This document shows positions 9,721 through 24,044 of a stretch of 64,000 nt of DNA, piece by piece (the stretch's first letter is position 1; the number at the start of each line of letters is the position of its first letter). Both the position numbers and the translations under genes were made by a program. Origin of the DNA: Pithys albifrons albifrons. Its lineage: Eukaryota; Chordata; Aves; Passeriformes; Thamnophilidae. Under the pieces are notes generated by a model. The model worked only from the letters and a program-made list of their open reading frames with translations. It did not search any database and was not told where the DNA came from. The stretch covers positions 8,684,965-8,748,964 of the forward strand of contig NC_092459.1 of the NCBI RefSeq assembly GCF_047495875.1, given 5' to 3'.

Positions 9721-11885
9721 CAGAACTGTGTTTTGCAATATATGTGCATATTTCTCGTGTTCTCCTACTTGTAGTCAGCCTGGACAATACAAGGTACTGC
9801 TGGTGAAACACTTCTGTAAAAAATTATTTGAAAATAATAGAATTGTCATCTTTCTGAGCCATCACAATGAAAAATGGAATAGAGTTTTCTGATATCTTGC
9901 ACTGTAATTGTTGAGGCCTCAGAGTGCTGCTCAAAGGCTTGATAGCCCTAGGGTTCAGTGAACAAAATTACTGAGCCATGCACAGTTTTTTGCTGTGAAG
10001 CACAAAGTCAGCTCTTTTTAGTGGTGTTGCTGCTGTTAAATGTGTAAGTACACTTGGTCGTGCAAGCTGTATTTTTATTTCCCTGAATACTGAACTTGCT
10101 GTTTCTTGAAACTTTGTTTTTCATTAAAAGGATAGTTGCAAGATGTATTAGGGTCTTTATAGGGCTTTGCATGGCACAAATTGTGTGCGTACAAAGTTTG
10201 GAAGAACTCACTCAGATTAGACTGAAGAGAATGTGCTTCTCAATGTGTGTTTGCCTTGACTGATGGCACTTTAATAACTAATGAGGTTCCAGAATCCTGT
10301 CTCATGCAGCTGACTTAATATTCTTTAATAAAATCTTTAAAAAAAAGACTTAGCATTCACTCTTTCGTTGTGGGAGATGTATCAGAAACCGGCAGCCTTG
10401 TTTTAAAGCAGATGAACCTGGGTTAGTTCAGGGAGCCTGTTGTCTGGGCTGGTACAAATAGAATGGCTCCAAAAACATACACAGATATTATATGAATCAG
10501 TACTGATTATTTTTCTTAATCCATGTAACTTACAGGTTCATACTGACATTTATGGTTTTTATTTTGCTCTACATTATTAAAAATTTCTAGTAAAGATACA
10601 TAGTATAAATATGGACAAATTATTTAGAGTGACCTATGTTAACATTACTTGTATGAGAATCAATTATAAATTAGGTATTCAGTAGTTCTTTACTTATAAA
10701 TACATCAGTTCTGCACTTCAGGGGGCAATCAACTAAATTTTTCAGGTTATTTTTCTGATTATTTCCTCAGACTCTCAGCATATTTTAGGTTTTGCACAGT
10801 GGAGTTGATTTGATGTTGCTTTACCCTTCATAGGCAACAGTGTGCTGGGCAAGTGACTTGGATGGGGCAGAAAGCAGCAGCGTTCCAGAAAATCAGAAGG
10901 CAAGCTACAAAGCAGGGCCTGCTTTTAAAATCATGTGATGTGTTGAGCTTTGTACTGCTCACTGTAAGGCAAAGTGTAGAGGTGGGCATGTTGTCAGATC
11001 ATACTCTTGAGTGTTGACAGTCCAGTTCTCTGAGGGATGCCAGAGGGAACTGTGCTATGTGCTTAGAGAAGTCCTGCTTTGATCTTCAGTGTTGCATTTC
11101 ACGTTTTCGTTTTAAATACTTGTAAATGGCTTTGTGGAACACCTTTAACAGGTGGTTGAAGAATTAAAGTTTCATTAACTTCTCCTTAAAAAGAGATCCA
11201 GGGAAGCTGAGCCAAACCTGGGTTTGTGTTTCAATACTACTGTAGCAATATTAAAGGAAAACTACTGTATTGTTCCTCTGCTGAAACATGTATACCACTT
11301 GAAAGGAAAGCCTTGGATGCAAAAGTGGAGAACGGAGAAGATGGTTAGCCTGGAAATACTGTAGTAAAGAACTGCACTGAAACTGCCTGCAGAGCAGAGA
11401 GATGTATAATTTTTAGACTGAATGACCAACATAGGGCATACACTTACCTTCAAAAAAGGAAAGGTCGGTGTGTACTGGAGTAAGAGATGCAGAATAGGAA
11501 TTCTCAGTTGTGCCCCGCTTCGTACATCTACCAGGTATTTATGTTCTTTTGAAACATTGTGGAATTAAGAGTCATTGTCAGAGAGGGATTACATTCCTGT
11601 AATCATAACTAAATTGGAGCCCTTTTTCCAGAGTATAGTAATCCTTAATGGACTTTTAATGGAATATTAATGAATTAATATTAACCTGAAAACTATTTGA
11701 AAGGACGGATTGTTAGGGACTGACTGAAAGGTAGGCATTTTTCAACGTCTGAAATAAGTAAAATTAGTCACTTTCAAGGTTGAATGTCATTTAACCACTG
11801 TGGACTAGAAAACTTTGATTACTCCCTTGACAGGTCAACAGATTTTAAAAAATCTGAGTACAAAACCTAAGAGCCCTTCTGAGTA
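9721..11885. other. Intergenic DNA 3' of RDH14
   Basis: This is AT-rich unique sequence with no recognised gene or repeat. An AATAAA with a following A-run at 10327-10348 could serve as a distal RDH14 poly(A) site. Open frames are at most 67 codons. Confidence 0.6.
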
Positions 11886-12027
11886 TCATAGAATCAGGCA
11901 GGTTGGAAAAGACCTCTGAGATCATCAAATCCAACCCTAGGTTACTAGACCATGGCACTAAGTGCCACATCCAGCCTCACCTTAAAAACCTCTAGGGACA
12001 GAGAATCCACCACCTCCCTGGGCAGGA
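11886..12027 (-). mobile_element. CR1 3' fragment
   Basis: Read on the minus strand, this is a short piece of the CR1 3' UTR and the last codons of ORF2. It begins with TCATAGAATCAGG, then GGTTGGAAAAGACC, the CATCAAATCCAACC block and the TCTAGGGACAGAGAATCC block that encodes the end of the RT protein. It stops abruptly at CTGGGCAGG and is truncated at its 5' end. Confidence 0.9.
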
Positions 12028-15000
12028 ATGCTTACTGAGTCTAGATTGGAACCAAGCATTTTCTCCTCCCCTCTTCTCCCCTTCTCTTTCCTTCCCTATC
12101 CTCTCCAGTGTAATCTTTCATTTTAAAAGATGGAAAGGAAGAGCTGTCAGTGATTTATCAGGGAGCTGAGGTAAATCAAGGTGAGTGGCTTGTTAGTGCT
12201 GGAGTTTCATCAGCTGCTGTGCTGCTGTGGTACATCAGGATGCACTGGACTGGGGTCAGAGCTGTATGGCTTGAGATCAGTTTGAGCTGAGCTGCTTAAA
12301 GCTACATCCAGGTATACAATACCCACTGTCTGCTTTCACAGCTGGAGAACACAAACATAGCTGATGGGAGGAAGCATCTCCATGTAATGATCAAGAGGAA
12401 CAGGCTTCAAGTGTCTTAAGGGAAGTGCTTTTCAACTGCTTCAGTGTAATTTATTCACATTTGGCTATGGTGCTTTTGAAAGCACCCTGTATCCAAATTC
12501 CCTCACAGACAGATGAAGAATTTAAGAAAGAAAAATTTCCTTACTTTTTTTTTAATTTATTTCTTTATTTTGATTCCCAGTCACAGGCTCTAGCTATGAG
12601 CCAGTCTCTCTGCATACATGTAGCTATTACAGCTGAGGTTTCTGCAAGTGAACTAAATTGCAGTTGCATGTATTTATTTTATATGCCCCATCTGTTTAAG
12701 CCAAGGGAAACTTACATACTTAAAAAAAAATATTCTGAATCTGTCACTAATTTACCTTCCTTACCTCGCCACAAAGGCCAACATCTATCCCCAGGTGAAG
12801 GGACAACTCTTTTTCAGTTACTCCGGTCAACACAGCAGGCAAGCTTATAAACCCGGGGGGGTTCTCCAGTAAAAATTCTCCATCTTAATGAGATAAATGA
12901 TAATTTTTTCCATGATGCAATAAAACCAGAAGTATTTAAACTCCCCTCCCTTCAGCAGTTGGCTGGTTTGCCTAAGCTTCCTACTAAGTGAATGCTTCAG
13001 AGGCTTCAAAGCCTGAGCCCTGTGAATGTGCGGCATGATTATGCTTTTGCTGAAAAATGTGGATAATTCCCACTTCAAGCACACTTAATTTCTTTCCACC
13101 TAAGGCTATAAAGAAAATAAATAACTTGCAAGAGTCATACAAATACCTTTAAAATGGAAGGCCTGTTCCCTTTTTCCCATAGCTTTTTCCAAACTAATCA
13201 TTTAGAGCATAATTGACTTGCAAAACGATCCAGGAGGCCTCCACAGTTGAATTACTATTTTTCATCTGTCCCGGAATGGTGCTGCTATTTCTCATAACAG
13301 AAAATGATGACCTCCCTCTAGACTTACTGCTTCAGCTACCACTGGCAGCCTCACACCTGTCGTCACTGGATTCAGATCAGAGAAATAAATTTGAATAGTT
13401 AATTAACTCCAAATGTCCTATGTAACATAGAGAAAGGAGTGCTTTCTTAATTGCCTTTTTGGGGGAAGCCTGGCACACTGACCACCTATGATAGCCCTTT
13501 CTTTCGACATTTAAGAATGATCCCTTTTCTGCAGGTAATGTGAAAAAAACTTAATTAGTCTATGTAAAGCAAAGAATTTATAGCTTATTTTCTGTCAAAG
13601 ATTCAGGAGCATGTCACATGCTCAAAATCTCTAATAATCATTTTAGCATGGTACTGACCTTTTCTCACCACCTGCTCCGTGGCCAAAGCAAGCAATCTGG
13701 AATCAAGATCCCCCTAAAAGCTCTGGGAGTCAGACACTTAAATATTTTTGCTGATCTTGATCTCGTGGCTTTGGGTTTGGGCAGTAGAACCCTAAGAGAC
13801 ATTGGATGAATGAGGCTTTATGCACTTCTGTGTGTGTATGCCATTTAAAAAGAAATACTTCACAAATTGTGGAAGTATGGGGGTGGGGTAGGGGTCATGG
13901 TAGAGGTGCTATGGCTATATTAAATATCCTGTGACATTCTCCAGCAGTTTGCGTGCTTTTTCCCCAAAGAAATGTCAGCCCATCTTGCAGTTGTTGGGAT
14001 GTTTGCCAGTTTGCCACATGGACTGCTGTCTGGTGATGACTGATGTTACTCCAGTTTGTCTAAGTCCTGTTGCAAACTTTTCCAACAGTAGGTCAGTATT
14101 CTGGGTCCTTCTAAGTCACTGCTTTCCCCACTCTCCAAATACCATCTTCCCTTGAGACAAGCAATGCTAGGGTCTTTCTAGACGCTTCAAGGAAACGGTC
14201 GTGAAGAGCATCTGCAAAGTGACAAGTGACACATCTGGAGGCTCAGAACCTACATGCGCTGCAACGAGTAGGTTTCGTATCATTTTATATACTCATTTAC
14301 AGACAGAAACACCTTCTCCAGTGTAAATAGATAGGTATTTTAGACTTCAGCCTGCCCTGAAGGCCTATTATATACAGTACTATAGGTATATCCTATGATG
14401 AAGACAGTAAATTGAAAATCGCTGCTGTACAACCCATTTTCTCTCCTGAAAGGCTGAGAACCTACAGGTCCAGTTGACATCATTGATAGTTTTAGTTGCT
14501 TGATGCTTCATCTGGCACTGAAAGTACTTGGAAAGAGGAAGAGACCAGAGCATCATTTTCCTTCAGTATACCTTTCTGCAAATTTTCAGAGGCCTAAATG
14601 TATCTCAGATGCATCACCACAGATACTGAAAAAAAAGTAAACCTGCTTTATGGAGGTTTTTGTTCACAAAAGTTTGCTGTTGATGGAAACTTTCAAAAGT
14701 CGTAATTTCTTTTTTTTATATAGTAGCAAGGTGATATAATTAACTAATTGTATTAGCATTACTAAGACCATGGTCTTGGGACAATAGAATAGAATAAGAG
14801 ATAATGAGCTGTCACCTGTAGAGGCAAGAGAAGCAACTTGAAAACATAATAATCAAAAAGCTTTGATTACAGTTATGTTGTTTCTGCATTTGGATTTTTT
14901 GGGGGGATCTGTTTGTTTCATTCTAGATACTTGCTATTTTTTAAAAAAAGCTTAAAGCTGCACAAATGTGAAAACATCCATGTTTCAACAAAGTGGCACA

Positions 15001-17258
15001 ATTCTTCACTGTGGAAAACCCATAAAATGACAGGAAATGGCTTAATGTGGTAGGTGTTCATTTTTAAGAGTTCTGTTGACAGAAGTTGATGAATGAAAAT
15101 ATTGTGTTTCATTTTTGCCTTTTGTTCAGTAAATAGGATGGAATTTTGATGCTGCCTAGAGGGACAGCTTTGTACTGTGGTGGTCTAAACTGGGATTTTT
15201 CATTAATGTAACTCAATCAGAGTAGGTGGGGGGGTTTTTCCTGGTCTTTTTGTTCACTTTTTTTTTTCTTTTTAAAGAAAAAAACCTGAAGTAAAAGGGA
15301 AGACCAAGGAAAAAGCACCACAAAGTTTATCTCCTACTCATCTGGAAGAGTTTATTTTAAACATGGAACATTGTTTGCTGCTGTGGAAATGAAAGTGAGA
15401 GAGTTGCAGCTTTCTTCCAATGCCATCTGGCAGATGATTTACTTGCGTATGGTATTCACTAATCCAAATAACCCTGTGTGTGGTAGCATTGTCTCTTTAC
15501 TGATCATGCAGCTGAGTTGGCTGAACCCTAGATGGCTCACACAAGGCTATCAACAGCACAGTACAAAAGGCTGTTTAAAATTAGAACAGCATTAAGGAAT
15601 GGGATATGCCAAATTCATTATGCCTTTACCTATATTAAACATTTTCCTTCAGTCAGATGTTTCCTTTTGGTTCTCTTCATGGTTTTATGCTCTCCAGTTC
15701 TACTTGGACTTTAGAGCATTTAAGTCAACACTTACACGTAGCTCAGATGGGACCAGAGCACTGGGCATCCATCCCTAGGCTGGTATCCTTGCCCTGACGG
15801 TAATTGTGTTTGCTCATGTAAGGTCCCTTCTCAGCCTCATGAAACTTGTATTCCTGCTAGGTAATATGGCTGTGACTTTTGTAGGACAGCTGCATACTGT
15901 AACCAGTAGCTTTGTGGTTAAGGAACTCTCCTATCTCCTAAACCTGAGCCAAAATTGTCTTCAGATCAGTATATTCCCATTTATCAGGCAAAAGATCTAG
16001 CTGCTTCATGACTATATTAATGTTAGTTTGCCTCCTCTTGCTGTAATATGAAAGAAAGAGCCTCGAGTGGCTTTATCTGGAAGGAAAATACGCAGAACTT
16101 TATACCTTGAGAAAAAAAATCTCAAGTTATGAGTAAATGGGGGCATTCCCTTAAATCTTGCATTTAAATTCTAGGAAGAGGTTGGTATTGTGATGCTCAA
16201 GATAATATAATGCTCCCTTCTTGATATGTTTTCAGTGATTTTTCCACAGTGCCCAACTCAGCATACCTAATATATTTCTTATTTTGGATTCAAATTCCAC
16301 TCTGAATTCTAAAGATCTAGAATAAGAGTATTGAGTGTACCTTGTTTGTAGGCACTTCTGGCTTTTAATTTGATTTGGCCTTGGTAGGTCAGTTCAGATA
16401 GTTAGTGCTATGGTTGAATTTGCAGTTGAACAGTTTATAAAGTGCTGATTTTCCTCAGAGATAGATCAATATAATTCATATGTCAAACTAAAATATATAT
16501 AGTGTAAATATTTTTGTAGCAGAGATAGGGAATGAATTGAGAGCTCAGCTCTTTTCCTGCGGAGCAACTGACACTTTGAACTCACTGTCTGCATCTGTAT
16601 TGCTGGGCATGTAGTGCTAGGACCTGTTTCCTTAACCACAGGCTGAATGGGATGTGGGGCAATGTTCATGTTACCATATTATGTTCTCTCCCAGAAGAGA
16701 CATAGGTACATCCAAATGGCTTTATAGGAGTGTCCTTGCCCCTTGCTGACTCCTGGTTGATGCAGAGTTATTTCGAAAAGCATTAGTTGGCCGGAGCCAA
16801 AACCATACCAAGTGTCCGAACTATTGAACAGCGCAGATGATTGAATTTCAGTGCTTAGGCTGGCACCCTGTAACTCTGTAACTGAGTGGAATAACCATAA
16901 CCAAAAAGTGCCCCTTCCTCCTTCAAGTGTTTACAGGATAGAAGTGATTTTTCAATTTACATCCATGACATTCAGAGACCAGTCTGGAAAGCTGAAGCAC
17001 ATTTTCTCTAAATATTATAGTGCTAAAATTCCACTGACTTTACTTCAATTTCTATGGACTGACCCTGTAAACACATGGGGAATTGGTATTGTTATTAACA
17101 TTACCATGTCATCATGCTTTATTCATTTCCAATTTTATAACTATAGTCTGATCTCTTGGAATTGTGTCTGTTAACATAGCACTGGGCTATGGAAATCTTA
17201 TTTTATCAAAACCTGTTATTCTTGGACTAGAATACATAGTTACACAGTTGCATTTTAT
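12028..17258. other. Gene-poor AT-rich DNA
   Basis: No gene, LTR or CR1 is recognised. Open frames reach at most 141 codons (12425-12850 plus) and look random, with a T-run encoding FFFNLFLYF. The G-rich stretch 13879-13894 has three runs of four or more G and could form a weak quadruplex. Poly(T)/A-rich inverted tracts near 15257-15290 could form a hairpin. Confidence 0.55.
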
Positions 17259-17835
17259 AGATCCATAGATTTTTTTAAAGCCAGAAAAGTCCCTTAGATT
17301 ATTTAGTCTGACTTCCTGAATGACACAAGCCATTTAATTTAACCCAGTTAGCCTGTGTCAAGTCCAGCAATTCGTGTTTGGCTAAGGCTTATCTTCCAGA
17401 GCAACGTTCAGTCTAGATCTGAAGCCATCAGTAGTTAGGAGAATCCATCACTTCCTTTGGAAGTGCAGTCCAATGGTTATCACTCTCACTCTAAAAAATG
17501 TGTGTTTTGATTCTTGCCTGAATTTGTCTGGCTTTCGCTTCCAGCTTTCATCTCTCATTATGCCTTTTTGCGTGAGATGAGAGTGCTGCTCTTGCCATTC
17601 AGTATTTTCTCCCTGTGTTGATACTTGCACATTGTAATCACAGAACTCATCTCTGAATGTTTTTATTAAATTCAACACACTGAACCCCTTTAATCTCTTA
17701 TTTCAAGGCTCTCTTCCAAGGTTTCCAATAATTTCTGTGTCTCTCCTCCGCATCCCAGCCAATTTTTTACCTCTTTTGTGGAACAAGGAAACAAGAACTG
17801 GATGTAATACTCCAGTGTGTGTCCATTTATAGGCA
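17259..17835 (-). mobile_element. Ancient CR1 of turtle/crocodilian-like type
   Basis: Read on the minus strand, this matches the older CR1 subfamilies familiar from turtle and crocodilian genomes and not the young avian ones. Landmarks in forward order are AGCCAGAAAAGTCCCTTAGA, TTAGTCTGACTTCCTG, a block ending GTCAAGTCCAGCAATTCGTG, TATCTTCCAGAGCAACG, GAGAATCCATCACTTCC, GAATTTGTCTGGCTTTCGC, TATTTTCTCCC, and finally AACTGGATGTAATACTCCAG. Numerous substitutions and small gaps interrupt the frame. The boundary on the 5' side (near 17835) is approximate. It is probably an insertion that predates the radiation of modern birds (inference). Confidence 0.8.
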
Positions 17836-20800
17836 ATCCTAGTACTCAGTGCTTTCCCTCATTTGCTCTCGGGCTATCACTACTTTGGATGTGCCTCGTG
17901 CTGCCCCTTGGCACTGAGAACAGCTGGAATGTCACAGTTTGTATCACTACTCTTGAATCCTCTTTGTCTTCCACAACAGGTTGTCAACATCCAAACTGCT
18001 CTTTGAGATTGCTTCCTGGCAACTCCTGTGTTTGGAAATTATCTGGCAAAATACTGGCAAAAGCCAAAATCATGTCAGGGATGAAAAATAACCATTCAGT
18101 GATGCATATGTTCAGGCACTAATCCCTAGGAACTTTTCCTGGATTTTTTTTTACTCAGTATGGTAGTCTAGGATGTCCCAGTTATACTCAAAGCATCACT
18201 TATACTTTTAGGTTCAGTGAAAGTACTAAAAAAGGACATGTTTTCTCTTTCACTTTAAGAACCCAGAGGACAGATATGTGGACTCAACTGGTCACTTTGG
18301 TTGGATGAAAATATTGTCAAGTTACTGATCTCCTGATTGTCATTCACCGCATTTTCCTCTGATGCCTATTTTGAATATATTCTCCCTCTGGCAGTATTTG
18401 CCTCTCCTCACTTCAACACTGATGATAATGGGTACTTGGACAATTAAGAGCCCAAGTTTGACTTTTTAGGACAAGATTTAGGTGAAATGACTCCTGCTCA
18501 GCTTCACTTTTCTGTGATGACTCCTATGGGGATGACTCCTGTCTGTGATAATTGTGCATCTGAATCACAGAAGTATTTTTCTTTTGTAAAAATATTTCCC
18601 ATAAATATATTTGCATGGATTTAAGATTTTTGATGAATTTTCTCTTACAGTAGGATTTGAACATGAAATAAAATCTCCCATTCCAAGTTTTCAAATTCAA
18701 ACATTAGCGCATTCGTGCGTGGATCTGGTTAGGCAATAGCTGTGGCTGGTTCTTGCAACTGGTTTCACTGTCTGCAAGAGACAGGTGCTTGTGAAGCACA
18801 AAATGCTGAGCACACTATATTGAAGTTGTGAATATTCACAGCTCTGAGAATATGGGAAGTCTCTCATATTCAGAGACTGTCACCAGTTTTGGCTGTAGAG
18901 TGGGCTGTGAATTGTGGTAGTTTTGAACCAAATTTCTGATCTGTTCAGTTATCCTTGATAGACGACAGTAACCCTTTGGGTACAGTGGAAGGGATGGCAA
19001 TTATAGTAACTGTTTCAGTCACCTGAGGTAGATTTGCCAGCAAACATGGATAGCAGTCTTGTGGTTTTTGTCACTTCTAAACCAGCTTTCCTATTCACTT
19101 GTGTGAATATAGAAAAAGCATAAATTGCAGTTCTTCCCTCAAAAACACCTGTGTTCAGGAATAATTTGAAGTGGTAGCTGATTTGGTGTGAACCAGAGCA
19201 GAGCCTGCTGCAGACATACAGTGGGGATTCATTATTATTTTCATTATGTTTTATTATCATCACCTTCAGTGACACATGCAGTGTTTCTTTCATCACCATG
19301 TAAGGGAGTTAAACACTACAACAGCAGCCTAATATTTCTCAGCACCTGCCCATCTGGCAAGTCTTTGTTTGCTAAAGTTTGTTCTGTCATGTTGATTTTA
19401 GATTTGCAGTTTTGCAGCTGATCAAAGAGATGAGATTACTTAAAACAAAAGCTTCCTGGGCAAATATATCACCATTGGTTTAGTTTGGATTTACATAGCC
19501 CTGGCAGTGAAAGATCTCTAGGCAGACTGGGCTAGCAGAAATAAATGTGCATGCAGACATTTATGATGCCACTCTGGTTTTCTTAATGCACTGTACATTC
19601 AGCATTTTCTTTCCTTTATAGTGGAAGAACATTTAGATGTTTCTTTGAAGACTAATTTAGGAAAGTTGGCAAAGGCCAGTTACTGTAACATGTGCAATTT
19701 ATTATATTAACAATATCTGATGAAACAACAAAAGTGAATAATCCTGCTGAGTACAGAGAAAACAAATGCACTCTTTTTATGCTGTAGTTTGATCTGATCT
19801 CAGTAGACTACAGTTAATACAGTTTGAAACAAAATATGCATGGCAAACTGTTTTCATAATACTCTAATAAAAGTATTTCTCATTTTTAAGGGTTTTTTTC
19901 TGTCTTTCAATCTTTCCTTTCTTTAAAAAAAAAAATTAAAAAACATGTTTCTTGCATCTGTAAAAAAGACTAAATTCTCCTCAGCTGCTGCTGTTAAAAT
20001 GCTGGGACTCTATTTCAGTAGGTTCCTGTTCAGCCTATGCACAATAAATAATAAAGTATGGAAAACAATCCAAAATCCAATGTAATTCACAGGGATATTA
20101 ATAAATTCTTTTTTGGTATGGAAGCCAAGCAGCTAAGCCATTTGGAACTTCGTTGCCTCAGGATGATTGAAATAGCATAAAGTAGGGCACAATGAATAGT
20201 CAGGCAATCAATATAGTGAGAAAACCATTTGCATTGTTGACTCAGTAATTTATTTGCTGTGCTATTGATTTGATCTGTGCCAAGACAGAGCTAAGGGCTT
20301 GGTCACAGCTTTGTTGAATGCATTATAAGCACTTGTATAGAATGGCTGTAAGAAAATTGTAATGGGCATGTCATGGTTGGGCTGAAAAACCTGGGAATGC
20401 GTCAGATTCCTCCCCTTTGTTCCTACTCTCTTCCAAGTTACTGGGCTTATTCCAATGGGTTGAGTTTACTTCACCAATAGACCCCATATGCCCATGTGGC
20501 AGGTCTGAGTACCCTTAGAGCATCCTAGATTCACTTCCTTTTGCCTCACAGAAATACTTACTCAAGCTTCAGTCTTTCTGCTTAAAACTTCCCGCTGCTC
20601 TCTGGGGGAAATTAAGAAATATCAGTCCCATTGATTTTCCTTTTTGTCCTTTTGTTTGTTCCTAAGTCTGTTAGATGAGTTTTTTAAGAAACCTCCTTCC
20701 TGATTGCTGACTACCAACAGGGTAGCTAGTGCCATTGCACTGGAAGAAGTCAGCAAATGAAGCCATGTGTAAATGAATGTCATTAACCATCAAATTAACT

Positions 20801-23800
20801 TCCTCAGCAGTGGGGAATACTGTACTTCATTAAAGTTCCACTTCTATTGTCAATTTGCATCTAATTTACAATTTTAGTCTAGGAAAGTTTATCCCTGTTT
20901 TTTGTTAGCTAGATTAACTTTAAATACAGTACTTAAATTATGTTTTTTGGATCTTTCAGCAAGTCAAAGTGGCTGCCAGTTCTCTAGAAATGAGCAAACT
21001 GACTGTTTCTTATGAAACATACTATTTGCTTGAAATTCGCACTGGGGCATGGCCATGTGTTTGTACATATGCTTCAAGGATGGATCTGCTTTCTGTTCAT
21101 AAATTACAGAATTGCTTTTCCTTACTCCCTATGAATTCATCCTGAGTTTGATGTTAGCACAGGATCGAACAAGATTTGAAGGAAGAAATGAAATTATTTC
21201 AGATCATTTTGCCAAGTTCAATGAAAATGGTAATCAGGCTCTGAAGGTAACAAGCTAAAAACCCTACCCTGTAGAGTTTTCTGTGATTTGGTTTTGATTT
21301 TTTTTTTCTTCTTAAATGTGTTGCATAAAATATGGTTTTATTTTTCTGCACCCTTTTCACTGGCAAGAAATTTGGGTCTTCTGTTGCCTGGAAAACTTGA
21401 CAAATGAATGGAGAGGTATTGAGATGAGGTCTTAAAGAATAACTGGATGCCAGGAGATTTTCAAAATAAAGAATGTTAATCAGAGTGCTTAGAATGTGTT
21501 GTTGTCAAAGACTGAACAAATGAACCTTTTTTGAGTAAAGGAAGGGTTTCGTTTAACTTCTTGCTAGACAGATATACCTAACTTATTTTACAGTAAAATG
21601 GCCTGTTTCCTATATTTCTAAAGTTTAGAAAGAGCAAGGCGGGGGGGTGAGGGGGCACCAAAACAAAGAGTATGTTCATACTTTTCTTTTACATTTTAAA
21701 AAGGCAGAGAGAAATTAAAAATGTAACGTTTCATGTGCCTTGAAGGGTAAATTATGCATTTTGTATAAAATACATAGACAAACATAAATACATGTGACAG
21801 AGGCCAGATATCACTGATGCCTTCGTATCTTAAAAGACATTTCTCTATTTGCAAATTTCTGGACTATTACAGTGAAACATCCCATTTGACTAAGTTTACT
21901 ATGTGCACATTCTGCCAGTTCTAGACTTGAGATCTGAATTCTACAGCTTTGGTAATGCTGCTAAATAAGACAGGAAAAAAAAGTAATCTAGAAATTCAAG
22001 GTAGTGACCTTTTTCAGCAGGGTACTGACACATATGTCTAAATTCCCCTGAGGTGGACGAAAACATAAGTGTTTATTGAATTGAGGCTCAGAGTACTTGG
22101 GACTGAATTAAGTTTATTTCAGATGAAACTTATCCTTTCATGTATTTGTTATCACATAAGAATTTTGACGCATATCCAGAGGCAATATCTGATAAACATA
22201 AACATTTTTCTTTTAAAAAGGTTTACTTCTTCTTTTACTCAGAAAATAGATTTGCGAAAGTGGAGACATCCAACTGGCAGTTCAGGAATGGCACTTCCTT
22301 TTTAGCATTGTTGTGCCAATAGTCCTCTTAAATATTGTATTGCAGCAGTGATGAGGAAACTCATATCTATAATAGTTTATAATATTGTACGTAGGTTAGA
22401 TGTGAGCTGTAGGAAAACCAAAATGAACTGGCCATCCCTTTGCAATGTACTTCTTTCTGGTCACACTTGCTATTCTGGTTCAATATTTCCTCCAGTCAAA
22501 TGTCATTTCTGGAACAGGTACTGCAAAACATAGATTTTTATCTTTTGTGTATAATATTTGTCTTGCTTTCTCAGATAAACTGCTGAAGCAGGTCAGAGTT
22601 TGTAGTTTTTCTGTCAGCACAAATTAATTTAAAGGTCTTCTGTGTAATAATAGTGGATTTAAATTGTTTATAGTGTTGATTTTAATAAACACTGCATGAC
22701 ATAGAGCAGTGCCTAGCATAACCACTTGATTCAGTGCCAACACAATATCAACTTTCATTGAGAGAAGTAGCACAAACAATGAAGATGTCTGAGGTATGTC
22801 ACAATACCACGATCAAAAGGAATGTATTATTTAAATATTATAATAAGCCCAGTGATGTCTTTTGAAATAGAATGATTTTAATTCAAAAACATCTGCTTGG
22901 AAGTCCAAGGAGATTAGAAATGTCTGTTCATGAAAACATACTAATTAAAGGCTCTAAATACTTAGAATAGTTCTATGCCTATGTAAGTTAGTCCAACTGA
23001 TAACAAAACTGGACATGTTTCATATTATTTCAACTTCTTTTATTTGAACAAGGGAATAGATAAACAAAAGGAAATGATCCTGTTGTTTTTAAAATTTTGT
23101 GAAAATATGACCCGAACAAAGGTCAGTCTTCAAATGCATGGTCCATATGGCTTGGCTGACACAAGTAGCTGTAAGGATAACATCACTTTGTAGGAGCAGT
23201 GGGACTCAGCTCTCTCCAGCTCTGTGCAGTAGCAGAGTGGAAAGAAAATGTAAACCAAACTGCTCTTTTATCCACCATTTTTGATGCCTCAGATATATCT
23301 GAGTCAGCAGAAGCATAAACTACTGCAGCTTCTAGGTCTCTTAATAAAAATTCCCAAAATAATTAGCTTCTAGTTCATGTGAAAGAATGGAATAACTATT
23401 TTGTGTTTGGCCTGCAAGTCATCAGATGTCATTATTATAAGTGGACTTCACAAGCAGCTATATGGTAGTGGAATGGAGAAACACTTCTGTTAATTGTGGC
23501 ATTACTCTCTGGAAGAAGGTGCTGTTTAGTTTGCTGCATTACACTTTTACTACTCAAGTATAATTCTACTACACAGCCTGAGCATAAACCTTCCTGCTAA
23601 ATAGGCCACATTGGGAAATGTTGTTTTTATTATTTGTTAGAATAAAGAAAGTTTAACAGTCTGTATGGAGTAACCTAAAGTTTCCTTGAAACATTAGGAA
23701 TATAAAATATATATGTAGTTGAATGTCTGCCTGTTTCAGATTTCTTAGTGCCAAAAAAGGTGAGCAAGACAAGGTCTCTGGGTGAGTGATTTGTCTTGAT

Positions 23801-24044
23801 AGTCACACACATCCTACAGGCTGCATATGAAAAAAGTAATACAACCCAACAGTGCAGTCATTGGGGCTATATCTCAAAAGGTATTTGGAAATAAAGCCTG
23901 TGGACTAACAAGGGAAGATATGTACATGCACTAGCACCAGCTCACTCACACTTTCATTTCTGTCTTGCCACATTCAGTGAGATGCTGTCTGCTACTGCCA
24001 AGGATGTTGCTGGAGTCAGTCAGCTGCCTAACTTGGAGATGGTG
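17836..24044. other. Gene-poor AT-rich DNA
   Basis: No gene is recognised and open frames stay below 102 codons. The stretch is mostly unique and AT-rich, with an A-run at 19925-19935 and a G-rich patch at 21640-21655. Some AT-rich segments (for example 19740-20280 and 22740-22900) look like candidates for conserved non-coding elements, but only a multi-species alignment could show that. Confidence 0.5.
18487..18540 (+). repeat. Three copies of ATGACTCCT in 54 bp
   Basis: The nonamer ATGACTCCT occurs exactly at 18487, 18517 and 18532, the last two preceded by G. The core TGACTC resembles part of an AP-1 site but lacks the final A. It could be a degraded tandem repeat or a cluster of binding sites. 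Confidence 0.6.

Noticed and set aside
20369..20620. TGTCATGGTTGGGCTG as the possible start of an LTR
   Set aside because: The first bases resemble starts of some avian LTRs, but I could not find a matching CA end or target duplication.
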